NCBI GenBank assembly: GCA_026015035.1
Contig: JAOZHB010000052.1
Coordinates: 1-52,501 of the forward strand
Origin: Candidatus Bathyarchaeota archaeon
GTDB taxonomy: Archaea; Thermoproteota; Bathyarchaeia; RBG-16-48-13; GCA-020355125
Direction of reading: 5' to 3'
DNA length: 52,501 bases
Shown here: piece by piece, positions 26,009 to 35,614 of the stretch
Position numbering within the stretch: the first letter of the stretch is position 1
Layout of the letters: every line of letters starts with the position of its first letter
Position numbers and translations under genes: made by a program
The notes under the pieces: model-generated
The model's database searches: none
The model's input: the letters and a program-made list of their open reading frames with translations, nothing else
What the model was told of the DNA's origin: nothing

Positions 26009-27265
26009 ATGAAGATTACATTTAATGGAGGCGCCAGGGAAGTCGGGGGCTCATGCACAGTCGTTGAGACAGAGGATGCACGAGTCGCCTTGGACTATGG
26101 CATAAAGGTGGATGAAGGATTAGCATACAATATGCCCGGGGACTTGGATGCAGTTATTGTATCGCACGCCCATCTCGATCACTCGGGAAATCTGCTCACG
26201 ATCGCGGATAAGAAGGTAGTGGTCATTGGTTCGAAGGCGACCCGGGAAGTAACCACTGAACTCTTACAGGACCTAATAAAGATTCAGAAAATGAAGGGAA
26301 ACGCGTTTCCCTACAACTTTCAAGATGTATGTAAGCTTTCAGAACTGTGGTTAACTCGAAATAATGTGGCTTTACCTGGGATGGAGATTTCCCGGTATCC
26401 TGCGGGGCACGTGTTGGGTGCGAACATGGTTCAATTGAAAACAAGGGACAGGACCCTTCTGTATACTGGTGACTTCTGCGTCCACGACACAGAAATTCTG
26501 GATGGTGTTGACGTGGATGCTCTTCCCAGAGAACCAGACGTACTTGTTATGGAGTCCACTTATGGGGGTACGATCCGACCGAAAAGGGAGGAACTGGTGA
26601 AATCTCTGTTCGGTAAGATCCTTGAGACCATGGAGCGAGGGGGAAACATACTCATTCCCGCCTTCGCGTTTCACAGAATTCAAGAGATGACGAGGAGAAT
26701 TGACGTAGCCATGGGAGCCAAGCTTCTGCCGCGCTATAACGCGTATTACATTTCGGGGTTAGCCCATAGGATCACCCAGTACTACCAGGACTACAAAGCG
26801 CTCCTCAGCAAACATGTAAACATGCAAGCAAATCCATTCAATTTACAAAGGGTAAGACGCGTGAGACGCACGGAGCAGATAAAAGAACCGGCAATCGTGA
26901 TTTGTACCTCAGGCTTCGGACACGCGGGAGCAAGTCGGTCTCTGCTCTCTAAGTGGGCGGGGAATAAAGACGACGCGGTCATCATAAACACAGGGTATCT
27001 ACCTCCTAATAGCCCCCTCGTAATGGCGAAAGAAGGAAAAATTGTTGAGAATGGTGAATCTATCAACGTCAACGCGGACATTGAACAAATCGAGTTATCA
27101 GGTCATGCAGATCAAGAGGAACTCATCGACTTCGTGAAAATCATAAGACCAAAAAGAACCTTTCTCATCCACGGTAACTTGGATCAAGCTCAAGCCCTAT
27201 CAGAGAAGATAAGCAAATACACAGACGTCGAGGTACCGCACAAGAATGAAAGCTTTGGAATATGA
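26009..27265 (+). CDS. KH-less beta-CASP metallo-beta-lactamase nuclease
   Basis: This 418-residue protein belongs to the CPSF/RNase J family. It begins MKITFNGGAREVGGSCTVV, then VIVSHAHLDHSGNL (about residues 49-62), motif 2 HxHxDH for the two zincs, and LLYTGDFCVHDT (motif 4). The beta-CASP insertion includes ESTYGG (motif A) and ILIPAFAFHRIQE; the end has ELSGHADQEELIDFV and TFLIHGN (motifs B and C). It lacks the N-terminal KH domains of archaeal aCPSF1, so it is an aCPSF2-like RNase or exonuclease acting in RNA maturation or decay. The ATG is preceded by GAGGTGA. It stands alone, 190 bases before the phosphate genes. Confidence 0.93.
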   Translation: MKITFNGGAREVGGSCTVVETEDARVALDYGIKVDEGLAYNMPGDLDAVIVSHAHLDHSGNLLTIADKKVVVIGSKATREVTTELLQDLIKIQKMKGNAFPYNFQDVCKLSELWLTRNNVALPGMEISRYPAGHVLGANMVQLKTRDRTLLYTGDFCVHDTEILDGVDVDALPREPDVLVMESTYGGTIRPKREELVKSLFGKILETMERGGNILIPAFAFHRIQEMTRRIDVAMGAKLLPRYNAYYISGLAHRITQYYQDYKALLSKHVNMQANPFNLQRVRRVRRTEQIKEPAIVICTSGFGHAGASRSLLSKWAGNKDDAVIINTGYLPPNSPLVMAKEGKIVENGESINVNADIEQIELSGHADQEELIDFVKIIRPKRTFLIHGNLDQAQALSEKISKYTDVEVPHKNESFGI

Positions 27266-27455
27266 CTCAACAGAAAGCCATAAACAAAGAGAAACTATCG
27301 AAGAAGGAAGCGCGGAGCACCAAGTGTGGTTTAATCCTATAAAGGACTGACGTACGTAACATCCAGGGGAATCCGTCGCCTCCTCCGCGTCAACAAAGCG
27401 ACTCCCCAAAACAAATAAGTATATTCTATGCAGCTAAGGGCGTAGGGATGAACAG

Positions 27456-28139
27456 ATGTTTAAGTCTTCAAATGTAACGGTATGGCTGTCAAGACGTGAA
27501 GAGAAGAAGGTTTTAGAATTATGTAAATCCCACCTCGACAAGATAGTTGAAACCGTTGAAGAGATGAAGTGGGTCGTGCACTCCTTCTGCAACGACGACT
27601 TCAACGCGTTGGAAGAGCACTACAAGAAGGCGTTTGACAGCGAACGCGCTGCGGACGACATCAAACACCGCATTCTCCTGGACGTGTCCACCGGCCCCCT
27701 TCACCCCATCGACCGTGAAGAGGTCATCCGCCTCGTGTTGACGGCGGACGACATCGCCGAGAACGCCAAGTCAGGGGCCCGGAAACTGCGGTTCGCGTCC
27801 ACCAAGTATCTCACCGACCAGATCAACGCCAGCCTCCGTGAGATGGCGGACCTGTGCGTCGAGGTCGCCCGGAGTGTCAGAACCGCCTTCGAGAAGCTTA
27901 GTGCAGGCACCGATGCCGCCATCGAGGCCGCTAAACAGGTGGAGATCCTGGAGGAGAGCATCGACGAGTTCCGCATGGGCCTGGTGAAGGCGATTATGAG
28001 CTGTGAGGAGCGGGTGGTGAGTATCAGGAGTTTGGGGCCGTGGCTCATGCTTCTCAATGCCATTGAGAACATGGAAGATGTGGCGGATCGCTCGGAGGAC
28101 GTGGCCGACGTCATACGAAGCATCGCCATACTGGGGTAA
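27456..28139 (+). CDS. DUF47/PhoU-like phosphate transport regulator
   Basis: This 227-residue all-helical protein matches the DUF47 (PhoU-related) family, which nearly always accompanies PiT phosphate transporters. Typical features are the helical bundle with HSFCNDDFNALEEHYKKAFDSERAADDIKHRI and LLDVSTGPLHPIDREEVIRLVLTADDIAENAK, whose acidic ExxxD motifs can bind metal. It probably gates or regulates the transporter in the next gene, 30 bases downstream. An AGGGATG lies upstream of the ATG and a TATA-like AAGTATATTC near 27417-27426. The GC content is visibly higher than that of neighbours. Confidence 0.9.
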   Translation: MFKSSNVTVWLSRREEKKVLELCKSHLDKIVETVEEMKWVVHSFCNDDFNALEEHYKKAFDSERAADDIKHRILLDVSTGPLHPIDREEVIRLVLTADDIAENAKSGARKLRFASTKYLTDQINASLREMADLCVEVARSVRTAFEKLSAGTDAAIEAAKQVEILEESIDEFRMGLVKAIMSCEERVVSIRSLGPWLMLLNAIENMEDVADRSEDVADVIRSIAILG

Positions 28140-28169
28140 AAAAGGTTACTCGTAACTGGAGTCCTGACC

Positions 28170-29183
28170 GTGGAAGCAAGTCAAATACTATTAATGGTTG
28201 GCTTGGCGCTCTCGTTCTTCATGGCATGGAACTTGGGGGCAAATGACGCTGCAACTCCATGCGATACTGCTGTTGGTGCGCGAGTGATCTCCCCGAGAAA
28301 AGCGACGCTTCTGTTTTCGGCTTTTGCCGCGGTCGGCGCCGTCAGCCAGGGATATATGAACATTAAAACCATATCGCGAGGTATTGTTCCTCGAATCGAT
28401 CCCATCGGCGCGATTACGATCAGCTTAGCTGCCTGTTTGTGGTCGGCGCTCTGTACGTGGCGAGGATTGGAGATATCCAATACGTATACGGTTGTGGGAA
28501 GCGTAATCGGCTACGCTTTGGTGGTATACCAATCCTTTGAGACAACGGTGCTCGTCAGAATACTGAGCTCCTGGGTGGTCTCCCCCCTCTCCTCAATCGC
28601 ATTATCCTTCACCCTTTACAAAGTCATGATGAGGGTATTCCGACGCTTCTTAACTGATCCGCGGTTTACTAGGGCGATTTCCATCGCCCTCATCGTGTCC
28701 CTCTGTTTCTCCGCGTACTCCTTTGGGGTCAACGATGTGGGAAACGCCACTGGCGTCTATGTGGCGGTGACCCAAGACGTCGTAGGACTTCCTGACTACA
28801 CCACCATGATTATTCTAGCGGCGTTCGGAGCGTTGGGGATCGCTGTGGGGGGGTTGACATGGGGGCGCAGGGTCATCGAGACCGTGGCCTTCAAAATCGT
28901 GCGAATTGACGTCCTTTCTGGGTTGGCGGCTGAGATGACGAACGCCCTCGTGGTGTATCTGTTTGTGACGATTCCCTACCTTTACTTGGGCTACGGGCTT
29001 CCCGTCTCAACGTCCATCATCGGTGTAGGCGCCATAATCGGCGCGGCCTTCGCTAGAGGAAGAGGGATGGTCGATAAAAGGATCATCGGACGCCTTGTGA
29101 TTACATGGGTATTGACCCTTCCAGCCACCGCCCTGTTAAGCGCAGGCCTATACATATCATTATCGTCCTTCATAACCTTGTAA
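28170..29183 (+). CDS. PiT-family inorganic phosphate permease
   Basis: This 337-residue membrane protein has about ten spans and two inverted family motifs: NLGANDAATPCDTAVGARV (about residues 21-39) and SFGVNDVGNATGVYVAV (about 183-199). PiT carriers bring phosphate in with H+ or Na+. The first motif is GANDAATPCDT rather than the usual GANDVANAFGT, so the Asn and Gly found in most members are changed; the second is closer to normal. This may mean altered ion coupling or a different oxyanion such as sulfate. Start is a GTG. It is 30 bases after the DUF47 gene and in the same operon. It ends with a membrane span. Confidence 0.9.
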   Translation: MEASQILLMVGLALSFFMAWNLGANDAATPCDTAVGARVISPRKATLLFSAFAAVGAVSQGYMNIKTISRGIVPRIDPIGAITISLAACLWSALCTWRGLEISNTYTVVGSVIGYALVVYQSFETTVLVRILSSWVVSPLSSIALSFTLYKVMMRVFRRFLTDPRFTRAISIALIVSLCFSAYSFGVNDVGNATGVYVAVTQDVVGLPDYTTMIILAAFGALGIAVGGLTWGRRVIETVAFKIVRIDVLSGLAAEMTNALVVYLFVTIPYLYLGYGLPVSTSIIGVGAIIGAAFARGRGMVDKRIIGRLVITWVLTLPATALLSAGLYISLSSFITL

Positions 29184-29259
29184 CAAGCAACGCGGGTTAT
29201 TCCTCAAAACGTAAAAACGTTTGTGGACGACCCGTGTTGTTTCGATGTGTGCGTATCAA

Positions 29260-30639
29260 CTAGTCAATAAGCTCTAAAAGCTCTCGGATCTTATGAATCT
29301 CGATTAGGTTGCTCGAATGTTTTTCAGTGGTTCTGAGGGAAGCGGTAAAGAGAACCGTGTCTTCGTCGTTGATGAGGTCTTTGGAGTGAAGGCTTTTTGC
29401 CACACTCAATATCCTATCCTTCTCCCGCAAATAGTCGATCCAGATAGGCGTCACGCCGTACGCGATCTCTAACTGGTTTCTGACGAGTTTGCTTGGTGTG
29501 ACTGCGATGATCTCTTGTTCAGGCTTAAACCGTGAAATCATCCTCGCGGTGTATCCTGATCTCGTCAATGTGACGATCTTGTCTAGGGGCATGTCATACG
29601 CTATTCTCTGGATGGAGTGGCTGACGGTTTCTGAGACGTTGATGAAGGAGGCTTTCTGTACACGGCTTTGAACCGCCTTTTCCACCTCCTCGGCAATCCG
29701 TTTGATCATGGAAACAGTTTTAACAGGATACGTTCCGATGGCCGTTTCTCCGGAAGTCATAATGGCGTCGGTTCCGTCGAGGATCGTGTTCGCCACATCG
29801 CTGGCCTCAGACCTCGTCGGTATCGGACTGTTGATCATGGACTCAAGGACGTCTGTGGCTGTGATGACCGTTTTTCCAACATTGTTGCAGAGGTTAATCA
29901 TCCACTTCTGGAGGAGGGGCACCCTCTCGGGCTCTATTTCGACGCCCAAGTCTCCTCGGGCTACCATAATGCTGTCAGCTGCCTTCAGAATGCTTTCAAA
30001 GCAGTCCACGCCCTCGAAGTTCTCGATCTTCGCGATCACCGCGCCTTCAAAGCCTTCAGCAGTCCTTCTCAGGTTTTCCACGTCCCCTGACCCCCTTGTG
30101 AAGGAGAGGGCGATGTATTCGCAATCATTGTCCACCGCAAAATTGATTGCAGCTACATCCCTTGTCGAGAGGGGGGGAACTGAGAGTCTCTTTCTTGGGA
30201 CATTCACGCCCTTCCGGTCATCCAGTACGCCATCGTTTAGAACGAGTAGTTGGAGCCGTCGACCCTCTTTACTCATGACCTGGGTCTCAATTCTGCCGTT
30301 GTCAATGAGCACTCTATCGCCAACGTCTACGTTGTCACAGAAGTCATAGTTGAAGCTGAATTCCTCGTCTTCGAATCCGATGACAATCCTCTCGCCTTTC
30401 CGAACCACTCGTTTACTTCGGGCTTTAAGTCGGATATTGGGTCCCTTAACGTCTATGAGTACAGGGATATCCGATATCGCTCTGACTCGCTTAACCACGG
30501 TCTTAAAGTAGTTTAAGTCATTATAGGCGGTGTTAATCCTGACGCCATTCATTCCCTGTCGATGCATCTCCCTCAAAACATCAGAGGAAATACTTGCGGG
30601 CCCAATAGTACAAATGATCTTGGTCTTTTTCAACGACAC
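29260..30639 (-). CDS. pyk: Pyruvate kinase
   Basis: This 459-residue protein is full-length for the family. It begins KTKIICTIGPASISSDVLREM, contains VLIDVKGPNIRL, the catalytic strand AVIAKIENFEGVDC (lysine at about residue 199), VMVARGDLGVEIEPERVPLLQK (about 224-245, Mg2+ and phosphoenolpyruvate site) and DAIMTSGETAIGTYPV. It transfers phosphate from phosphoenolpyruvate to ADP in the last step of glycolysis. The C-terminal domain is present (LDKIVTLTRSGYTARMISRFKP). GTG start; a TATA-like GTATATAGC lies about 40 bases upstream. The ABC importer genes lie upstream on the same strand. Confidence 0.96.
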   Translation of the reverse strand: MSLKKTKIICTIGPASISSDVLREMHRQGMNGVRINTAYNDLNYFKTVVKRVRAISDIPVLIDVKGPNIRLKARSKRVVRKGERIVIGFEDEEFSFNYDFCDNVDVGDRVLIDNGRIETQVMSKEGRRLQLLVLNDGVLDDRKGVNVPRKRLSVPPLSTRDVAAINFAVDNDCEYIALSFTRGSGDVENLRRTAEGFEGAVIAKIENFEGVDCFESILKAADSIMVARGDLGVEIEPERVPLLQKWMINLCNNVGKTVITATDVLESMINSPIPTRSEASDVANTILDGTDAIMTSGETAIGTYPVKTVSMIKRIAEEVEKAVQSRVQKASFINVSETVSHSIQRIAYDMPLDKIVTLTRSGYTARMISRFKPEQEIIAVTPSKLVRNQLEIAYGVTPIWIDYLREKDRILSVAKSLHSKDLINDEDTVLFTASLRTTEKHSSNLIEIHKIRELLELID

Positions 30640-30855
30640 AGCGTTCCCTGCACCACCTTATCCATCGTTGTCGGCTATATACTTTAACATCCAAGGTATA
30701 TGAGGTCATACGCCTCAAAGGAACTCCGTCTTTCATAGCACCCCAGAGGATTATCTTTGCTGTAATCATTCATGGGTTGAAGAACTGCAGTGATGCTTTG
30801 TATTCTACCCTGTTAAGGGATTAAAAGCCTCGGGCTATATCCACAATTGAGGTTG

Positions 30856-31944
30856 TTATTTCTTGAAGGGAAGAACAGTCGTTTCGTCCACCGTAACGTA
30901 TAATGTGATGGTGTCCCCACTCGCGACATTAACGTCGGTGGGTAGCTCAGCTATCAGTCGTAGGTCACCAACTTTTGCGTGGACTCGGTTTGACTTTCCT
31001 AAGAAGAGCACAGTGAGGACTTCACAGTCTAAGACATTGTATTCCTCTTCTGGCTTAGTAATGGAGAAGTTCTCAGGCCGAATGGCGCATAAGACGGAGT
31101 CCCCCTGCTTCAGGTCAAAGGTCTTTCGGGCCTTCAGATGTATTCCGACATCGGTTTCGATGGCAATGTATTGATGTATGTCCTGAACGGTTCCATAGAT
31201 GAAGGAGCATTGTCCTATAAAGTCGGCGACAAACGCGTTTTTAGGGTTAGTGTAAATCTGTTGTGGGGAATCTATCTGTTGAATGATACCGTTCCTCTGG
31301 ACAGCGATGCGATTGGAGATGCTGAGGGCTTCTTCTTGATCGTGGGTAACGTATACGGTAGTGATTTCAAGCTTCTTTTGAATACGCGTGATTTCTTGAC
31401 GCATCTCCAGCCTCAACTTAGCGTCAAGGTTGCTCAAAGGCTCATCCAGCAGGAGGACTCGTGGCTGGATGACCAGGGCTCTTGCGAGAGCCACCCGCTG
31501 CTGTTGACCACCACTCAGTTGAAAGGGGGTTCTCGACTCCAAGCCACCGAGCTGAACCAGATCCAAGGCGTTCTTCACCTCTTGTTGGATCACGTCTTTC
31601 GGCGTCTTTCGTATCTTAAGGCCGTAGGCTATGTTGTCGAAGACACTCATGTGGGGCCAGAGGGCATAGTTCTGAAAGACCATTCCCGTTCCCCGTTTCT
31701 CCGGGGGAAGACGTGTCACATCCTGGTCGTCAAAAAACACGGAGCCCTCATCGGGATAGTAAAAGCCAGCGATGATACGCAGAGTGGTCGTTTTCCCACA
31801 ACCGCTGGGGCCCAACAGTGTGAAGAGCTCGCCTTCCTCGATTTGTAGGCTGAGATTATCATTGGCCACGACGTCGCCAAAGGTCTTTGTGACGTTGATT
31901 AACGAGATGCTTACCAATCGTCCCCGTCCCCTATAGCAAGTCAC
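30856..31944 (-). CDS. ABC importer ATPase (PotA/FbpC type)
   Basis: This 362-residue ATPase has Walker A GPSGCGKTTTLR (about residues 45-56), Q-loop MVFQNYALWPH, signature LSGGQQQRVALARAL, Walker B LLLDEPLSNLD and H-loop VYVTHDQEEAL, followed by a C-terminal TOBE-type domain (from about residue 240). It powers the fused permease encoded upstream. The track start is a GTG at 31944; a TTG at 31917 (giving VSISLINVTKTFGD) fits the usual start of the family better. It is third in an operon with binding protein and permease genes. The likely substrate is a metal ion, thiamine, polyamine or a phosphonate; sequence alone does not decide. Confidence 0.93.
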   Translation of the reverse strand: MTCYRGRGRLVSISLINVTKTFGDVVANDNLSLQIEEGELFTLLGPSGCGKTTTLRIIAGFYYPDEGSVFFDDQDVTRLPPEKRGTGMVFQNYALWPHMSVFDNIAYGLKIRKTPKDVIQQEVKNALDLVQLGGLESRTPFQLSGGQQQRVALARALVIQPRVLLLDEPLSNLDAKLRLEMRQEITRIQKKLEITTVYVTHDQEEALSISNRIAVQRNGIIQQIDSPQQIYTNPKNAFVADFIGQCSFIYGTVQDIHQYIAIETDVGIHLKARKTFDLKQGDSVLCAIRPENFSITKPEEEYNVLDCEVLTVLFLGKSNRVHAKVGDLRLIAELPTDVNVASGDTITLYVTVDETTVLPFKK

Positions 31945-31986
31945 GCATCAAAGAACAATTGTATTTACGTATATAAAACCTCATGT

Positions 31987-33816
31987 CTACAGGCCAGTGA
32001 TGATGGAGACCCTCTGCTTGAGTACCCGATTCACCACCGTGATGATCACGATCTGAACGACCATCAAGAGGACACCTAACACTGCAGCGGAAAAGGGGCC
32101 CGCAGCCACTTGCCACAGAATGTCCTGCATCTTCCAGGTCAAGGGTGCCGATTCCGGTTGAACCCCACCCAAGATGAGGCTGGTGCTGACTTCAGACATT
32201 GAGTAGACGTAGGAGAGCATGCCTCCGGCGAGGATGTTGATCAAGATGAGGGGGATCGTGATCCGGAAGAAGGTGGTGGCGGGACTGGCGCCTAAGTTCC
32301 GCGAAGCCTCTTCTAAGGCTTCATGGGTCTGCTGTAAGCCAGCGAAGGCAGATCGGATGGTGAAAGGCATCTTTCGAATGGCATAACTCATGACTAACAA
32401 GGGCACGGGATTGATCAACGGGCTTAAAGGCGTTTTAAGGAACGTGGTAAAGTAGCCGATGGCGATCACGATCCCGGGAATTGCAACGGGTAAGGTGACT
32501 AACACGTCTAGGGCATCGCGTCCCGGGATCTTCTTTCGCGCGATGATGTAGGCGGCGCTCGTCCCAAGAATCACCATGATGATGGTCGCGAGCACACTGT
32601 AGCTCAGGCTATTGTACACAGAGCCCCCGATCGCTGGGTCGCTGGTGAGAACCCCATAGTTGTCGAGGGTCACCTCGGTGGGAAGAATCGTGGTACGCCA
32701 GGTTTTCGCTATCGAGAGGAGGAAGACCCCAGTGTGGGGAATGAGGGCAAAGGCCAGGACCACGATCATGAACGCGTAGAAGAGGTAGGTCTGTTTGGCA
32801 GTTGCCTGGAAGAGGCGGGGATGCCATGTGCCCCCTTTACTGAGCATGGCATACTGCCGCAAACTCACATATTTCCTGATTAACAGGAATCCGACCATGG
32901 CAATGATGAGAAGAAGGAGGCTCAAAGCCGGGGCAAGGGGGTCAATATCGCCTGTTGGAGCGAAGATCTTGTTAAACACTTGGTAGGTTAACAGTTTCGT
33001 CGCTTGAGCACTGCTGTGGAACACGATGGGCGTTCCCAGATCCTCGATGCTTAAAATGAAGGTCAGAATGGCTCCGGCTTGGATACCGGGAAGCGCCAAG
33101 GGAAACGTGATGGTTCTGAAAAGGTGAAACCCTCCCGACCCCAGGTTTTCCGCTTGTTCCTCAAGAGAGGGATCGATGTTGACGAAGGCCGTATAGGCGT
33201 TGACGTACACCAGGGCGAAGAAGTGGAGGACCTGAACAAAGATGACGGCGGCCAAACCGTCCAACACGATGCGATAGGGCAGGATGTGCAGGGTGTCATG
33301 AAACAACAGGTTTAAGACGCCTAATCTCCCGATCATGCGTTTTATACCTATAGCGCCGATGAAGGGTGAGCTCAAAAGCGGAATGATCATGGCGGTTTGA
33401 AAAACGGTTTTCCCCCAAAACCTGTACCTCGCCATGATGTAAGCGATCCCCGTTCCGAGAATGGTGGAGAGAATGGTCGTACTCAACGCCACATATATGG
33501 AGTTAAAAAAAACGCCGCAGTCGATACCGGTTATGTAAAGCGTGTCGCCTATAACGGTAATAAACTGCGAGGTGAAGAGGGGGGTAATGGGGTCGCTGAA
33601 GAAGAAGGGATCCTTAAAAATCAGGTCGAACCAGACGGCGGAGAGGTTGCCACTCAGGTCCGTCAAAGCAGTGTGCACTACCGAAAGCAAGGGAACGACC
33701 ATGAAAACTATAAAAAAGGCTAAGGTAATGGTGAGCTGCGTCCACGAGAGGAAATCCATGTTCCACCGGAGTTCACGTACCTTTTTCCGAAGGCTACGAA
33801 GGGTAGGGGAGTTCAT
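31987..33816 (-). CDS. ABC importer permease, two membrane domains fused (FbpB type)
   Basis: This 609-residue protein has about twelve membrane spans in two halves. Each half ends with the EAA loop that docks to the ATPase: EEQAENLGSGGFHLFRTITFPLALPG in the first and EEASRNLGASPATTFFRITIPLI in the second. Fused double permeases of this size are usual in Fe3+, thiamine and 2-aminoethylphosphonate importers. The N-terminus has a basic cytoplasmic stretch (LRSLRKKVRELRWN). It is 33 bases after the binding-protein gene and 42 before the ATPase gene, so the three form one operon. Confidence 0.93.
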   Translation of the reverse strand: MNSPTLRSLRKKVRELRWNMDFLSWTQLTITLAFFIVFMVVPLLSVVHTALTDLSGNLSAVWFDLIFKDPFFFSDPITPLFTSQFITVIGDTLYITGIDCGVFFNSIYVALSTTILSTILGTGIAYIMARYRFWGKTVFQTAMIIPLLSSPFIGAIGIKRMIGRLGVLNLLFHDTLHILPYRIVLDGLAAVIFVQVLHFFALVYVNAYTAFVNIDPSLEEQAENLGSGGFHLFRTITFPLALPGIQAGAILTFILSIEDLGTPIVFHSSAQATKLLTYQVFNKIFAPTGDIDPLAPALSLLLLIIAMVGFLLIRKYVSLRQYAMLSKGGTWHPRLFQATAKQTYLFYAFMIVVLAFALIPHTGVFLLSIAKTWRTTILPTEVTLDNYGVLTSDPAIGGSVYNSLSYSVLATIIMVILGTSAAYIIARKKIPGRDALDVLVTLPVAIPGIVIAIGYFTTFLKTPLSPLINPVPLLVMSYAIRKMPFTIRSAFAGLQQTHEALEEASRNLGASPATTFFRITIPLILINILAGGMLSYVYSMSEVSTSLILGGVQPESAPLTWKMQDILWQVAAGPFSAAVLGVLLMVVQIVIITVVNRVLKQRVSIITGL

Positions 33817-33849
33817 GGAAGTCCCTCTGCTCAGGCGTTACCTAAGAGG

Positions 33850-35529
33850 TTAACTTTTTGGAATGGAGTCGTAGATGTTTTGGTAATGCGCTCGCGCTGC
33901 TTGACCCCAAATGCCTTGCATTTGACTGCGGAATAGGGAGTCCCGATAGATTTTTTCGTTGATGGATATGGCGTATTCTTGGGTGAATTGATAGGTCTGG
34001 GCGTCCGTTGAATTCAGCCAAGAGATAGGAGTCCCAAGCGTCAAGATTAAGTCGTTGAATTGTTGTTGCGTGATCCGCTGCTCCTCCTTTGCTTTGACCA
34101 GCTCCGTCCAAGCCCCCTGCGACCCCGCTAAAGCCTCATGCTCATTCTTCAACACTGCCTCGAAATAGTACATGAGGGATTGCTCGTAGCTTATCGCTAG
34201 CTCATCGCTGAACGGGATCCCGATGTTGTTGATCGTCTGATTGAATAAGGCGTAGAGATCACTGCGTTCCTGGCCCTTCTTGGTGTGAAAGGCATCGGAT
34301 CTCAAAGGCATCCGATTTATCCTCTCGTCAAGCCAGATGGATTGGCCTTCGGGTGAGAGGATCCAGCCGATGAAGTCTTGGGCTGCGTCCTTATGTTTGG
34401 ATTTGGCGACGAGTGCAATGGGGTCGCCGTTAATAATGGATTGGCCTTCAGGAAGGACGTATTGGGTGCTGGGAAAGTCTATCTGGGACGTGTATCCATA
34501 GAAGTCGATGGACATGCCCACGCCGACTTCACCTTGTTCAACAGCTGACTGCGTTTCTACTGAGCCCCCATATATTCCAGCGTTGCCAGCCATTCGAGTC
34601 AGAATCCGCCACCCCTCATCCCAGTCGAAGGCTTGGAGGATGATTTCGTAAATCCTCGTGTTGGACGTGGTTCCTGGAGCATTTCCCATCGAAATACTTG
34701 GCAGCGGTAAGAGTTTTCCATAGGTTTCATTGGCTAAGTCTTCCCACTTGTTGGGAACAGGCAGTTGAGCGTCGGCGAGAAAATCGTTGTTTATCGTGAA
34801 GCCGAAGGAGGAGATGGCGGCTGCAATCCATAGAACCCTGTCTTGTTCATCCAATCTCTTCATGGAACTTCCGGCAAGGGTGTCATTTATCTCATTCGCC
34901 ATTTGCAGAGCATAGCTGCCCTCTTCCAAGGTAGCGAGAAGATCGTTGTCAATTAAAGTGTCGAAGAGGGTTGGTCCGCCACCCCAAGCAACATCCACGT
35001 CAGTGGCGTCGATGGTCTCCGTCCACAGACCGGGGTCAGGACCCATCCACCTCAAGTCAATAACATTATTGTCTTGGGCGTAGCTTGTCGCGAGAAAGGC
35101 GGGTTCAAAAAGAGTCCAAATAGTCGTATCATGCCGCGTAATGATAGTCAGGGTGATTCCTGAAACAACCGCGAAGGAGTCACTGAGCGCCCCGATGCTA
35201 ACCGAGTAGGTGCCCTCACTTTTGCTAAGGGTCCACGAAGTCGTTTTGGATTCTCCAGCGTCTAAAGTCACATCTTCAGACGCTTCAACTACGTTATTCA
35301 GTTTAAGGGTGATGGTGGCTGTTTCACTGGTCTCTCCAGTATTCGTAGAATTGACGGAGATCGTCACGCTCTTGCCTTCAACCACCTCTCGGGAAGGCGA
35401 AATTGCGAGAGCACTCAACTGAATCTCTCCGGGAGTTGGTGGGGGAGCTGAGAGATAGGTTACATAGACGTAAGCACCACCCACAATAATTGCGACTACT
35501 AAGATGGATGCGACGATTTTGACATTCAT
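33850..35529 (-). CDS. ABC importer substrate-binding protein with N-terminal beta domain
   Basis: This 559-residue protein is the first gene of the importer operon. It has an N-terminal membrane anchor (VASILVVAIIVGGAYVYVTYL), a proline-rich hinge, a CARDB-like beta domain of about 90 residues (ISPSREVVEGKSVTISVNSTN... through SIGALSDSF), then a periplasmic-binding-type domain from about residue 125 (ITLTIITRHDTTIWTLFEPAF). The latter resembles FbpA/thiamine/2-AEP binding proteins: VDVAWGGGPTLFD and QDFIGWILSPEGQSIW are family-like. A beta spacer before the binding domain is odd and may hold it away from the membrane or bind the cell wall. The divergent neighbour is a secreted phosphatase-like enzyme. 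The ligand is unknown. Confidence 0.88.
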   Translation of the reverse strand: MNVKIVASILVVAIIVGGAYVYVTYLSAPPPTPGEIQLSALAISPSREVVEGKSVTISVNSTNTGETSETATITLKLNNVVEASEDVTLDAGESKTTSWTLSKSEGTYSVSIGALSDSFAVVSGITLTIITRHDTTIWTLFEPAFLATSYAQDNNVIDLRWMGPDPGLWTETIDATDVDVAWGGGPTLFDTLIDNDLLATLEEGSYALQMANEINDTLAGSSMKRLDEQDRVLWIAAAISSFGFTINNDFLADAQLPVPNKWEDLANETYGKLLPLPSISMGNAPGTTSNTRIYEIILQAFDWDEGWRILTRMAGNAGIYGGSVETQSAVEQGEVGVGMSIDFYGYTSQIDFPSTQYVLPEGQSIINGDPIALVAKSKHKDAAQDFIGWILSPEGQSIWLDERINRMPLRSDAFHTKKGQERSDLYALFNQTINNIGIPFSDELAISYEQSLMYYFEAVLKNEHEALAGSQGAWTELVKAKEEQRITQQQFNDLILTLGTPISWLNSTDAQTYQFTQEYAISINEKIYRDSLFRSQMQGIWGQAARAHYQNIYDSIPKS

Positions 35530-35614
35530 CTAAAGACACCTGACGTACATATTTATACTCTTTAAATTTAAGCTTTGCATATATGCATGTAATCAAACTT
35601 AGGAAGTCAAAGGC

